This document shows, piece after piece, positions 9,421 through 19,427 of a DNA stretch of 64,000 nucleotides; within the stretch, counting starts at the first letter, position 1, and each line of letters begins with the position of its first letter. The notes below the pieces were generated by a model that was not told the DNA's origin, did no database searches, and worked only from the letters and a program-made list of their open reading frames with translations. A program made the position numbers and the translations under genes. This DNA comes from Methanosarcina barkeri str. Wiesmoor (GTDB lineage Archaea; Halobacteriota; Methanosarcinia; Methanosarcinales; Methanosarcinaceae), in NCBI RefSeq assembly GCF_000969985.1, contig NZ_CP009526.1, positions 4,278,001-4,342,000 on the forward strand, read 5' to 3'.

Positions 9421-9425
9421 ATTAG

Positions 9426-9878
9426 TTATTGGTTAAGTGAGGAATATAGATTCTTTCTCATTAAAATATAAATGGAAATTATTATAATGTATCCACCGGC
9501 TATATTGAGAGAATAAGGGATAGTAATTTTAGATAAGAAAGTAATTATTGTTATAAAGAGCCACAGAATATAGCCTATTAATGAGCTTTTCATACCGACG
9601 ATGTCACTATTTTTTTCAATTCTGTTCATATTCTTACTATAAAATAAATAGTGTCCAAAAATCAAAAAAAATAAAATAAGACCTATCCCAAGCCATTGGT
9701 CTACTTGACCCCAATATTGAGCCTTGGTTATTTCGTTGCCATTTACAACTGTCATTTCTGAAAAAAATGACAGTTTTATATTATATATAAATATGAGCCA
9801 AGAATAAAATAATACAACTCCAAATAAAACTCCGGCTACTTCCTGAGTTTTATTTGAAATCGAGGTCGTATCTTTCAT
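9426..9878 (-). CDS. four-helix membrane protein, copy 2 of a duplicated gene
   Basis: This 150-residue protein is nearly identical to the one at 4298-4747; differences cluster in the last 50 residues. It has about four membrane segments and no recognised motif. The upstream 170 bases are also conserved with the first copy except for the number of 13-bp repeats. Strong conservation of promoter and coding DNA points to a recent duplication, possibly maintained by gene conversion. Confidence 0.7.
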   Translation of the reverse strand: MKDTTSISNKTQEVAGVLFGVVLFYSWLIFIYNIKLSFFSEMTVVNGNEITKAQYWGQVDQWLGIGLILFFLIFGHYLFYSKNMNRIEKNSDIVGMKSSLIGYILWLFITIITFLSKITIPYSLNIAGGYIIIISIYILMRKNLYSSLNQ

Positions 9879-9964
9879 ACAATAAAACCTCTCAATAATT
9901 CAATTTGAGTCTATATAATTAAATTACATTAAATGTTTCCAAAGATATGTTATATAAATTGTAA

Positions 9965-10042
9965 AGTTTTTAACTAGAGTTTTTAACTAGAGTTTTTAAC
10001 TGGAGTTTTTAACTAGAGTTTTTAACTAGAGTTTTTAACTAG
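9965..10042. repeat. 13-bp tandem repeat, 6 units
   Basis: Six head-to-tail units of AGTTTTTAACTAG (the third reads AGTTTTTAACTGG) lie upstream of the membrane protein gene. The homologous repeat at 4834-4872 has three. Because the units lie between two duplicated genes, changes in number could alter promoter spacing. Confidence 0.9.
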
Positions 10043-10148
10043 ATCATTAACAATTTATGTTTAATTGCTGTCAGTATTTTCGAGGAGAATAAAGCACCTT
10101 GAGACTTTATAATGGTTTTTTCCTGAAAACCACGATTCAGAATACACT

Positions 10149-10736
10149 TTAAGGTTCCTCTTCCGAAACTTCTGTAATTGTAGTTTCTGTAGTCCATTCA
10201 GGCAATTCATCCACCTTTTCAATCGATTTCACGGTCTCATTTGGCGTGTCAATAGTTATCATGTAGAATTCTCCACCTGTCATTTGCGAATGAATGGATA
10301 TTACGGACCCATTCAGGGAATCAGCTTCTCTACAGAGCTTTTCCTCGGAAACATCCGGTCCAAGGTTTTTTAATGTACCGTTTTGCAGCTCAACAGTTAC
10401 TTCGTGAATATACCAGCCGTTAATCTGGATATATGCTACAGATTCCCCTGTTTCATTGAAAATTCCACCTGGGCCTGAATAGTTCCCTTTTGTTAAGTTT
10501 TGAAAATCGCTATCATTTTCATATATTCTCTGCATTGTTACTGCGGGGTCTAATCTGTCAATTCCTCCAAAGTCATCAGAGTCATTCATACCCAGGGACA
10601 AATCGCCGGATTCATAGAGGGATAAAAGAAAAATTGCCGAGAATAAACCGATAATTATCAGCGAAAACCATTTACTTCCATCCAAGATTATTCCTCTTTG
10701 ACATTTGCTTTTAACATTCTGTACCTTACTTTTCAA
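10149..10736 (-). CDS. small membrane-anchored extracellular protein, paralogue C
   Basis: This 195-residue protein is the closest relative of paralogue A at 4979-5584. It has the same basic N-terminus (SKCQRGIILDGSKWF), one membrane anchor (about residues 23-41) and the shared extracellular domain ending in DELPEWTTE. Variation is concentrated between residues 60 and 85, just outside the membrane. It sits between the DUF3160 gene upstream and the four-helix membrane protein downstream, all on the minus strand. Function is unknown. Confidence 0.72.
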   Translation of the reverse strand: MKSKVQNVKSKCQRGIILDGSKWFSLIIIGLFSAIFLLSLYESGDLSLGMNDSDDFGGIDRLDPAVTMQRIYENDSDFQNLTKGNYSGPGGIFNETGESVAYIQINGWYIHEVTVELQNGTLKNLGPDVSEEKLCREADSLNGSVISIHSQMTGGEFYMITIDTPNETVKSIEKVDELPEWTTETTITEVSEEEP

Positions 10737-10866
10737 GTTTTAGAAATCTGGCACATCACCTATTTTTTCTGAACTACGCAGGTGCGCCCTTAAAACAAAA
10801 AACGGAAAAGATAAGCTATCTAGAATGGCATCTTTTACACGTAGCATCTTTTACACGCAGTATCTT

Positions 10867-13164
10867 TTACACCTTAAAAGACTCACCCCATTCCGGCCTT
10901 TCAGGAGGGTTATTTTTCAGCATATCTCTCCATTCTTCATCTGTCAACCTCTGTCCTGATGGCTGCCAGAACTCATAATAACTCATTACAGGGCCTGCTC
11001 CAAGAACAATCCTACCATCGGGCTGTTTATAAGCTACTATTATCAGGTCCAGTTTTCCGGTTCCTTCTTCCAAAACTCCAGCAGGAGAGGTGTAAACATC
11101 CGCGACCATGACCGATCTCTGGGAATCCTCATCTACGTTCTCAAGCATTGGAGATATATTCTGGCCAAAATTCCTGATGAACTCATACTCTGCATCTGTC
11201 AGCTCTTTGTTTTCAAGCTCTTTTATCGAGATTTCCAGCAACTTTTCAAGGGTGTTTTCAAGAGTTGTGAACTCTTTATCTGATTTTTCGTCAAGTACTT
11301 CCATTTCAGCCAGCCCATTGTGTGCCATTTTTGTAAGGGCAAGCATCCTGGAATAGAATTCGGGAACTGGTTCCACATATCCCTGAACAGGCTTTTCTTC
11401 TGGAATATAGGGTACACCTGTGTAACGAGCCTGTTTTGCATAGAGGATGGTATCATGCCTGAGCTCGGTCCAGGAAGCAAGTGCTGTATTAAGCTGTTTA
11501 TCTTCCCAGGCTTCAGTCTGCATAAATGTAGGATAACCCTCTGGATAACTTATTAGGAGAGGCTTTAAAGCGTACAGTTGAGCCCAGTATAGATTTTTAT
11601 TCCAGTCTTCTTCATCAAAAGCTCTAAATTCATTTTCCAGAGATGTGTGAGCTTTTTTGTATTCTTCATTTTCAGAAATACCCTGATTTTTCAGGTGTTC
11701 TCTGGCTCTTTCAGAACCAAGGAGATCCATAATGTTCAGGGCAGGAGGATGGAGCTTCTGGAGAATATAGGAGTCTGGAGTATATCGCTGACCCATGAAT
11801 CTGAACCCTTTTGTAGCCTCAAGAGTTTTGTTTTCGGTTTCAGAGCCTGCCTGAATTATTTCCCCTGTTCCGCTGTAGATTTTTGGGCTTTCATATTTTT
11901 CAAGTTCAGTTTTCAGTGCTGTAAGACTTTCGTTGTCGAAACTTACTCCGTTTCTATCATTCCCAAAAACAGTATCCAGAGCTTTTGTATATTCATAGGG
12001 CCCGAGGTCATCAGAAAAACCGACATAAAAAGCAGTTACGTTATAGATTCTGTCCCATCTCTCTCGGAGGTTTTTGTCCTTATCACAATGGTCAGAAATC
12101 AAAAAAGCCTGTATAGTCTGGATTCTCGCTTCATTTTCCGGGTCTTCTGTATTAATCATGTCCGGCTTAAGTAGCATACTCATTCTACCATGCCACATCA
12201 TGGCCTTGAAGTATTTCTGAAGTTTTTCAGAGGATGTATAGTGTCCCCGTGGAGTGTACTGAGAGTAATCTTCACTGTACTTGAAAATCGGAGACACTCC
12301 CTCTTTTTGAGCTTCTATCAAAGCGAGTTCAGCCTCTACATCTTCCTGCACATATTTCGGGACTTCAAAGCTATATTCTTCGGAACTTGAAGTCTCTGTA
12401 GACTTGACCTGTATCCGATTTGGATCTGGTTTTTCTTCAAGCAAACTAAGGGCAACCGCAAAGTATGCAACATTTCTTCTTGCAGCTTCCTTTACTTCAT
12501 CAGATGAAGAACTGTTTTCTTTTATCTCGTTATAATCTTCTATGGAAGATTCAAGGAGCATTTTGTCAAGTCTCCAGAGCTCGTCGTAAAACTCATTTTC
12601 TTCGACCCTTTTTAATGTCTCATCAAACTGGACATGGTAAAGGTGGAGGAGAGAATCCGACGTTATGAATATAGGAACGTCAGCCACTTTCAGGTCTCTG
12701 TAAGTTGCATTTACTTGCTCCACTTTAAATTGATTTTTGGTAACTTCATTTTCAATTACAACAAACCCATTTGTGTACAGTAAGTTTCTGCTTTCGTTTG
12801 TTAGGTGAATCTTTTGGATGAAACTATTATAATTCGTAATTTCGGAAGCCTGTAGAGGTAGAGAATAGATGGGAACTACAGCCTCGAACTACAGATTTTC
12901 TTTACTGTAATATTTGGAAAAGGAGCTTTGTCCTTCAAGTTTAGGGGTATTATTGGTCTTTTCAGAAGAGTTCTCTATAGAAACGTCTTCTTCGGTGGAA
13001 TTAAATGAACTAGTCTGACTGTATGTTTCATTAACTGGATTTGTTTCATTAATTGGACTTGTTTCATTGACTGGCTCACTGCTACTGTCAATGCAACCTG
13101 ATCCTAGTATCAATAGTATCGCCAGAAGGCAGACAAATCTCAGTAACTTTATTCTCAAGTACAA
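10867..13164 (-). CDS. DUF3160 family lipoprotein with in-frame UAG codon (possible pyrrolysine)
   Basis: The frame from ATG 13164 to TAA 10867 encodes 765 residues if one UAG (12889-12891, codon 92) is read through. Upstream of it are a signal peptide and lipobox (LILGSGC) and a Ser/Thr/Asn-rich linker ending SKENL. Directly after it the frame continues with FEAVVPIYSLPLQ and LLYTNGFVVI, then the DUF3160 core with PIFITSDSLLHLYH. The conserved start of the domain thus lies beyond the UAG and before the next start-like codon (GTG at 12723), so re-initiation would give a protein lacking secretion signal and domain start. Methanosarcina reads UAG as pyrrolysine. Either this is a pyrrolysine protein, a UAG-tolerant gene, or a nonsense mutant. 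DUF3160 proteins are secreted and of unknown function. Confidence 0.75.
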
Positions 13165-13756
13165 TTCCTCACACTCTGATTTATTGTTTAGCGGAAAAAT
13201 TATAAGAAAAATGAATAGTTTAAATAATTATATAGAGTTGACTCGCTGCTGCAAAGAATTACAATTAACTAGTTGAAAACCAAAATTTATTGAATGAAGA
13301 GAAACATCGTAATTTGAAACTTTGTTAATTATACACTCAAAGAATATTTAAAATTTATTCTATATATTTATTTCTTTTATGAATTTTTGTCAGTTGATTA
13401 AGATTCATCATATCGATCAGCTTTTTACCTAAAATAATGATGTATCAGAGTTTTAGTAAACGTCAATAATTCTATTTACTTACAGTAAATAATCTCAATA
13501 TTTTGCTCTTGACTGAGCAATAAAATTGGCAAAATGATACCGACGTACATGCCCGAAAGAAGATAAAACAACATAGTGTATGTAGAAGAATTAAACAGTA
13601 ACATAAGAAAAAGTCTGTAAAGATGGCGAGAGGAAATGAACAAGGTCGAAAATTAAAATCTCTTATATGAATAATTAGAGACTCTTACATGAATATAAAA
13701 ACTATGAATAATGAAAAATCGAAAAAGTTATTTTTAGTGAATCCTTGTTTTGTTTA
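13165..13756. other. divergent intergenic region
   Basis: About 590 bases lie between the leftward DUF3160 gene and the rightward methyltransferase gene. The DNA is very AT-rich and must hold promoters for both directions. I see no open frame, RNA gene or clear repeat. Confidence 0.5.
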
Positions 13757-14431
13757 ATGTCAAAAGAATATCTAAGTTGGGATAATTTTATTGTGACAAA
13801 AATTCCCTCAAGTGTCAAATTGGACCCTATAATTTATGAGTATATAAAAAAAGATCATTTGATTCTTGATATCGGTTGTGGTTTTGGAAAAGTTTCCCTT
13901 CAACTTGCTTTTCAAGGTTTTTATGTGGAAGGAATAGATATTAATGAAGCTGGAATACTTGCTGCACAGGAAAGTGCAAGAAAACTAAACCTGGATGATA
14001 AAGCACATTTCAGAGTTGGAGATGCTACAGATCTACCATATATAGAAGATAAATTTGACATTGTTATCATGCATGGACTTTTGACCATTATTGTGGATAA
14101 AAGTGATAGAAACAAAATTATACAGGAAGCTTATAGGGTTCTAAAACCAGAAGGGCATTTATATATTGTAGACTTTGGTCAAACATGGCATTCTGATATA
14201 TACAGAGAAAGATATCTGAAAGATTTCCCTCTAACAAAGGAAGAAGGATCTTTTTTAGTTTATAATAAAGATACAGGGGAAAAAGAATACATTGCACATC
14301 ATTATACCGAAAAAGAATTGATTTTTCTTTTAGTAAATAATGGATTCAAAATAGATTCTTTTGAGACTAAAGAATTTGTTTCAAGATCGGGAAATAAAGT
14401 AAATGGGTTTGTTATAATATCAAAAATTTGA
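13757..14431 (+). CDS. class I SAM-dependent methyltransferase
   Basis: This 224-residue Rossmann-fold methyltransferase has motif I ILDIGCGFGKVSLQLA (about residues 40-55), the acidic residue that binds the SAM ribose in VEGIDINEAG, the motif II region FRVGDATDLPY, and motif III RVLKPEGHLYIVDFG. I chose the ATG at 13757 over the TTG four codons earlier because it gives the compact start MSKEYLSWDNF. The substrate cannot be told from sequence; the closest general type is the UbiE/Methyltransf_11 group. It stands alone with AT-rich flanks on both sides. Confidence 0.85.
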   Translation: MSKEYLSWDNFIVTKIPSSVKLDPIIYEYIKKDHLILDIGCGFGKVSLQLAFQGFYVEGIDINEAGILAAQESARKLNLDDKAHFRVGDATDLPYIEDKFDIVIMHGLLTIIVDKSDRNKIIQEAYRVLKPEGHLYIVDFGQTWHSDIYRERYLKDFPLTKEEGSFLVYNKDTGEKEYIAHHYTEKELIFLLVNNGFKIDSFETKEFVSRSGNKVNGFVIISKI

Positions 14432-14854
14432 GTATAAATAGAAAATTTAATTAGAGGTGAATAAATAAAAATAATCAGATCTAAACTCAAAAACTACGTA
14501 TTTAAATCTTGATCTTGAAATAATCACTCGAGATCCCAACCAAGAAAATAGTTATGAAACTCTATGATATGTGAATAAATATGGGTTTTGATAAATAGGT
14601 TCTTGATTTATATTCATACGAGATACTTTCATTACCAAACTCAGAATCTTTACTGTCTGAGTTATTGAGCTCTCCGGTATTTTTTCTTCAAATATAGATA
14701 GGTTTGATGGTTCGTCAGCAAGTCCATCAGTACTATATTCTAAAATTTCCAAGAACTATATTCTAAAATCTCCATCTCCTTGAACGCATTGGATGAATAC
14801 TACACGACACAAACGACTTTTTCATTGTGTGTTTATTGATTTGCTGTATCTTCT
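14432..14854. other. intergenic region between convergent genes
   Basis: About 420 bases lie between the methyltransferase and the leftward aroC. A short open frame on the minus strand (14552-14752) lacks codon bias or a ribosome-binding site, and I do not believe it is a gene. Nothing else is recognisable. Confidence 0.5.
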
Positions 14855-15952
14855 TCATTCCAGCAGAGTTCTCGGATTAATAAACCCGCTCCTGAGCATA
14901 TGATCAGCAATCACAAGGGCAACCATAGCTTCGGCAACCGGAACCATGCGCGGAGGAATTGTGGGATCATGCCGGCCTTTTATTGCAATTTCAGTATTTT
15001 CCAGGGTTTTGAGGTCAACTGTCTGCTGAACTTTTCCTATGGACGGAGTTGGCTTTACTGCTGCCCTGCAGACAATGTCCAATCCGGTTGAAATACCTCC
15101 AAGAATTCCACCTGCGTTATTGCTTGAAGTGGTTATTTTTCCTTCCTTTATTCGGAAAGGATCGTTCATTTCACTACCGTACAGGCGAGCAGCTTCAAAT
15201 CCGGCCCCAATTTCAAAGCCTTTGACGGCAGGAATACTCATCAGAGCTTTTGCAAGGTCTGCATCCAGTCGGTCAAAGACAGGTTCTCCAAGGCCTGCAG
15301 GCACACCTCTTATAATAAGCTCGACAATGCCACCGATACTGTCTCCTTCCTGCCGAAGGGCCGCAACTTTCTCAAGCATTTTTTCAGCAGCCTCAAGATC
15401 GGCACAGCGTACAGGGGTCTTTTCTACATTTTCAAGAATTTCTTCAAAAGAAAGAGGTTTTGCGCGGAGGGCTCCGAGTTCAAGCACATGTCCAGCAATT
15501 AGGATTCCGAATCTGGAAAGCAGGAGTTTTGCAAGGGCTCCACCTGCAACCCTGCCTATTGTTTCCCGAGCTGAAGACCTGCCTCCACCACGGTGGTCCC
15601 TCATTCCGTAGCGGGCCATGTAAGTAAAATCGGCATGTCCGGGCCTGGGAGTGTCTTTAATGACATCATAAGCTGAAGACCTGGCATCCGAGTTCCAGAC
15701 AAGCATAGAAACAGGAGTGCCTGTACTCATCCCTTCAAAAATTCCCGAAAGAATTTCCACTCTGTCAGCTTCATGCCGCGGAGTTGAAACCTCGCTCTGC
15801 CCCGGGCGCCTCCTATCCAGTTCTTTTTGAATATCAGCCTCGGAGAAAGGAAGCCCTGCAGGCAATCCATCTACTACAACACCTACAGCCTTGCCGTGGG
15901 ATTCACCCCAGGTAGTAATTCGAAACATCTGCCCAAAAACGTTTCCAGCCAT
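14855..15952 (-). CDS. aroC: chorismate synthase
   Basis: This 365-residue enzyme makes chorismate from 5-enolpyruvylshikimate 3-phosphate using reduced FMN, the last step of the shikimate pathway to aromatic amino acids. All three family signatures are visible: the N-terminal [18 protein letters not shown], the central [18 protein letters not shown], and the C-terminal [16 protein letters not shown]. The start codon at 15952 gives [20 protein letters not shown], the usual archaeal N-terminus. It starts five bases after the cation efflux gene and probably shares its transcript, although no functional link is obvious. Confidence 0.97.
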   Translation of the reverse strand: MAGNVFGQMFRITTWGESHGKAVGVVVDGLPAGLPFSEADIQKELDRRRPGQSEVSTPRHEADRVEILSGIFEGMSTGTPVSMLVWNSDARSSAYDVIKDTPRPGHADFTYMARYGMRDHRGGGRSSARETIGRVAGGALAKLLLSRFGILIAGHVLELGALRAKPLSFEEILENVEKTPVRCADLEAAEKMLEKVAALRQEGDSIGGIVELIIRGVPAGLGEPVFDRLDADLAKALMSIPAVKGFEIGAGFEAARLYGSEMNDPFRIKEGKITTSSNNAGGILGGISTGLDIVCRAAVKPTPSIGKVQQTVDLKTLENTEIAIKGRHDPTIPPRMVPVAEAMVALVIADHMLRSGFINPRTLLE

Positions 15953-15957
15953 GCATC

Positions 15958-16869
15958 TTAACTGGTTTTTTTGCTATTTGATCCTTGGGGTCGTTGGGAG
16001 AAGGGTTCAAGATGTACAACCACATCAGAGACATCTTTGTATTCACTCTTCAGTTTTTTGCTGACTTTGTGAGCGATAAGGTGTGCATCCTCAAGTGGCA
16101 TATCCGACTGGACAAGCAGGTGCATATCAATCTTGATATCCCCCATGCTACCTCGAGTCCGAATTTTATGGCAGCCCTTTACTCCTTCAACTCCCATAAC
16201 CAGGTCACAAATTTCTTTCTCTTCAATTCTAGACATGTCCAGAAGGTCCCTTGAACCTTCTTTAATAATCCTGTACCCTGCCCTGAAAATGATAAAAGCA
16301 ATTACTATGGCTATTAAAGGGTCCACGAGAGGGAAGCCGAGCTCTATGGCAGCAAGACTTAATACAACCGAGAGGGAGACATAAATGTCACTTTTTGTGT
16401 GCATGGAGTCTGCTATAAGTATCTGGCTTCTGAGAGATTCACCCTGTTTATATTCGTATCGTGTAACCAGATAGTTAATACACATCGTTCCGAGAATTAT
16501 GAGAAAACTTATAGCTGTGACCTCTGGCACGCTCTGTTCAAGGAAACGGTTTAGAGCGCTTTGTAAAATCTCAAAGCCTACAAATATCAAAAGTAAAGCA
16601 ATAAAAATAGAGGCTACTGTTTCATACTTCCGATGTCCGTAAGGATGATCTATATCAGGTGGGCGAGCTCCGATAAAACTCCCAGCCAATCCTATAATAT
16701 TGGAAACTCCATCAAAAAGAGAGTGGTAGCCGTCTGCAGTCATGCTTAATGTGCTGGTCAAGGTCCCGTAAATGATTTTGGCAAACGCAACTGCAAGGTT
16801 CAGAAATAGTACATAGATAAGAACTTGCTGTACTTTTTTGAATCTCTGTAACGTTGATCTGACCCCCAC
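15958..16869 (-). CDS. cation diffusion facilitator (CDF) family efflux protein
   Basis: This 303-residue transporter has six predicted membrane helices. Metal-site residues are visible in helix II (DGYHSLFDG) and helix V ([12 protein letters not shown]). A cytoplasmic C-terminal ferredoxin-like domain begins near residue 210 ([17 protein letters not shown]). CDF proteins export Zn(II), Fe(II), Mn(II) or related cations in exchange for protons. The helix II/V motifs have the H-x3-D/D-x3-D layout of the Fe/Zn and Mn groups, but the metal cannot be fixed. It is encoded just upstream of aroC on the same strand. Confidence 0.92.
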   Translation of the reverse strand: MGVRSTLQRFKKVQQVLIYVLFLNLAVAFAKIIYGTLTSTLSMTADGYHSLFDGVSNIIGLAGSFIGARPPDIDHPYGHRKYETVASIFIALLLIFVGFEILQSALNRFLEQSVPEVTAISFLIILGTMCINYLVTRYEYKQGESLRSQILIADSMHTKSDIYVSLSVVLSLAAIELGFPLVDPLIAIVIAFIIFRAGYRIIKEGSRDLLDMSRIEEKEICDLVMGVEGVKGCHKIRTRGSMGDIKIDMHLLVQSDMPLEDAHLIAHKVSKKLKSEYKDVSDVVVHLEPFSQRPQGSNSKKTS

Positions 16870-17021
16870 TACATCGAATGTTCAAAACCGGAAAGTAGAC
16901 GGCGGATAATAAACAATTAAGAAAATAAATCCTGAGAGAATTAATTTGGTCAAAGACTATCAAGAAGATATCAATGATATACTGATTTAGTTTTATATAA
17001 AATCTCCTTTTTAAAAAATAG

Positions 17022-18185
17022 GTGAAATACAGAACTCTTGAGCTTTTGGGACGTAACAAAGAGGAAATTCTGTGTGATATTCTGGACTCTCTATTTTCTA
17101 TTTATGGTTTTGAAGAGACGAATATAAACCTGGATTGGACGAGTATAGTTCTTCACGGGACTAAAGCCAACCTTGGTAAATTCGGATATAGCAGAGATCA
17201 CAAACCTGACAAGTTGCAGATAACAGTTGGAGTTAGTGAGTTAGCTGACCCCATAAACATACCTATTGGAATTACGGTGAATAAAGGAACCATTCTTGAT
17301 CTTGAGCACTTTTCTGACACTTTTAACCAGGTTAAAAGTAGGCTTAAAAAAGGCTCTCTTATTGTTTTTGATAAAAGAGCTAATACTAAAGATAATCTCA
17401 ACCTTATACTGGATGCTGAAATAGACTATCTCACTTCCATGAAACTGAATTCAAGTGATGATAAAATAATTGAGAACTTTGATCTGGAAAGAGCAGAACT
17501 GATGAGCAGAACTGATCGATCCCGAAACAGGTATATATGGAATAAAAATCATCAAGTCAAGTAGTATAAAGTACTTCTATTTCTCTGAATCTCTACAGAA
17601 AAAACAGCTAGAAGCAAAATCAAGAGCTGTTATGAAGAAGTTACAGGAAGCAAAAGAGGTTCAGAAAGTAGTCGAAAACAAAAAAGCTTCCTAAGAAATT
17701 CAGAGTAAATAATGAGTTGATAGAAATTAACTACTCTTTTAGAACTAAGCTTGAAAAGCTTAGTGACGAAGAAGCTATAGAGCTTCTAAAAGATTCACTA
17801 AATAATGGAAGAGAAGGATTTTTCCCTGAAATCAAACAGGAATTTGACACTTGAAGATGCGTTGATAACATACAGAAAAAAAGATTCTATTGAGAAAATA
17901 CTCCATTCATTGAAGAACGAAATAAACATTAAACCGTTGAGAGTGTGGTCGGATGATAGCATTTATGGAGCTATTATCCTTGGCTTTATCGCTCAATTAT
18001 TCATATCGCTGATGCGATATGAATTTGAGGACCTGAAACACATATCTACAAAATTCATTAAAAAAAGCTTGAAGAATTTGACACTTACAATCAAATTCAA
18101 GATAAATGGAGTAAAAAACTATATTTTTGCGAATTTTGACTGGATCAATAGCTTGATAGTAGCAAAAATGAATGGAATTACATAG
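17022..18185 (+). pseudogene. decayed IS1634-type transposase
   Basis: Three pieces in shifting frames reconstruct a large part of an IS4-superfamily IS1634-like transposase. The first (17022-17564) has the catalytic-region motif GKFGYSRDHKPDKLQITVG. A second piece follows in another frame from about 17540 (KYFYFSESLQKKQLEAKS), and after a further shift near 17685 comes KKFRVNNELIEINYSF. The last piece (17805-18185) carries the conserved C-terminal YRKKDSIEKILHSLKNEI. At least three frameshifts and a missing N-terminus show it is dead. The first piece ends in TAG, but the family sequence continues in a different frame, so read-through does not explain it. Confidence 0.85.
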
Positions 18186-19427
18186 AATATATAACAAATT
18201 TTTATAAACTTAAACAAATTGTCAAGTCCATTTGGGATAAAAAATAAAGGAAATATTCAGTACCAATTAGTGGATACTGTCAAAGTCAGGTTACTACTTA
18301 TTTCTGTGTCTTTCGTTCTTTATGTGGTTTTCAAAATTCATTTTTGACATACTTTGGAATCAATGCACTAGTTTTTCTCGTATATTCAGCATGAATTTGG
18401 ATTTTATGGTATAAAACCGCATCAAGCAATATATTAAACAAGAATTGTAACCAAAAAAGAAGTTTGAGGACAAGAATTAGAAATATTTTAATATATAAAA
18501 TCTAAATATAGAATAAATCTGTGATTGTGGAACAAAATAGCTAATTTACCACCATGCAGGATCTAATATATAATCGATATAACAAGAATTCACATAATGG
18601 TTCTTTCTTATAGAGAATGTGGAAACGATATAAGTACAGACCGTGGACCAGTTCAAGATGGAATAACGCAAAAATTGAACTACATGAGTCAGGAACTCAA
18701 TACATTTTAATTAGATCTGCAGATTATCTATATCTACATCCCGATTTTCATGATATTATAAACCCCAGTTCAATCTGTTAATTAAAATAATGGTTATGTA
18801 GAAATCCTCTGAAATCAAGAACTTCCAATTGTTTAAACTGAAATACCTGATACACTAGTACATATTTATATCAGATCCAATCAAAGCTAATTTAGATAGA
18901 GCTTCTACAAAACCAAAAACGAAAAAACTACTAGATTTTGAAACTGAGTTTTAGAAAAAGAAACCTGTATTCGGCAGATCGACATTAAATTTGGATATTT
19001 TTCAGGATAGGTATCCTCTTCAAATTGTACAGGAAAAGTAGATTTCATATATTCACTGAAAGTTTAAAAATTTGCTTAAGTCTAAAAATAAATTAAGACT
19101 AAAAACACATTAAGACCAGATAATAAATTAAGATGCCAATTTAACTTTCAAAATATGTAATAAAATTGTTGTAGTTTTTGGTTAGAATGTCTTTCCTTGA
19201 AATGAAGAGGATGCCAGGATAGCGCTTTTCAAACACCCAATTAATTTGCCCTGTATTTAACATGTGTTAACATATAGCCCAAGAGCCACAATATAAAAGA
19301 GTAGCAGTCTACTTTTACAAATATATGATATAGAACTAATATAAGCCTCCACAAAAACGCTATCATTGAAAATATTTGGAAAAACATTTACCTGCTGGAT
19401 GTAGGACGAAATATAAGGAGTGAGACA
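18186..19427. other. long AT-rich gap with one tiny open frame
   Basis: About 1.24 kb follows the IS1634 relic. Most of it is AT-rich with no recognisable gene. The only stretch with coding character is at 18617-18781 (separate entry). The right part (19250-19427) should contain the promoter of the propeller protein; GGAGTG ten bases before its ATG is a good ribosome-binding site. Confidence 0.5.
18617..18781 (+). CDS. possible 54-residue protein or gene fragment
   Basis: An ATG-to-TAA frame encodes 54 residues rich in aromatic and charged amino acids (MWKRYKYRPWTSSRWNNAKI at the start, YLYLHPDFHDIINPSS near the end). The composition looks more protein-like than the surrounding DNA. I see no ribosome-binding site and no homologue from memory. 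It may be the remnant of a longer gene. Confidence 0.2.
   Translation: MWKRYKYRPWTSSRWNNAKIELHESGTQYILIRSADYLYLHPDFHDIINPSSIC

Noticed and set aside
14552-14752. 66-codon minus-strand frame before aroC
   Set aside because: No ribosome-binding site, random composition and no similarity to known proteins.
15039-15611. Plus-strand open frame of 190 codons
   Set aside because: It is antisense to aroC, Ser/Pro/Arg-rich and without a start signal; a shadow of a GC-richer gene.
17540-17570. TAG ending the first piece of the IS1634 transposase as a pyrrolysine codon
   Set aside because: After the TAG the same frame soon hits TGA, while the transposase similarity continues in another frame from before the TAG. 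It is a frameshift, not read-through.
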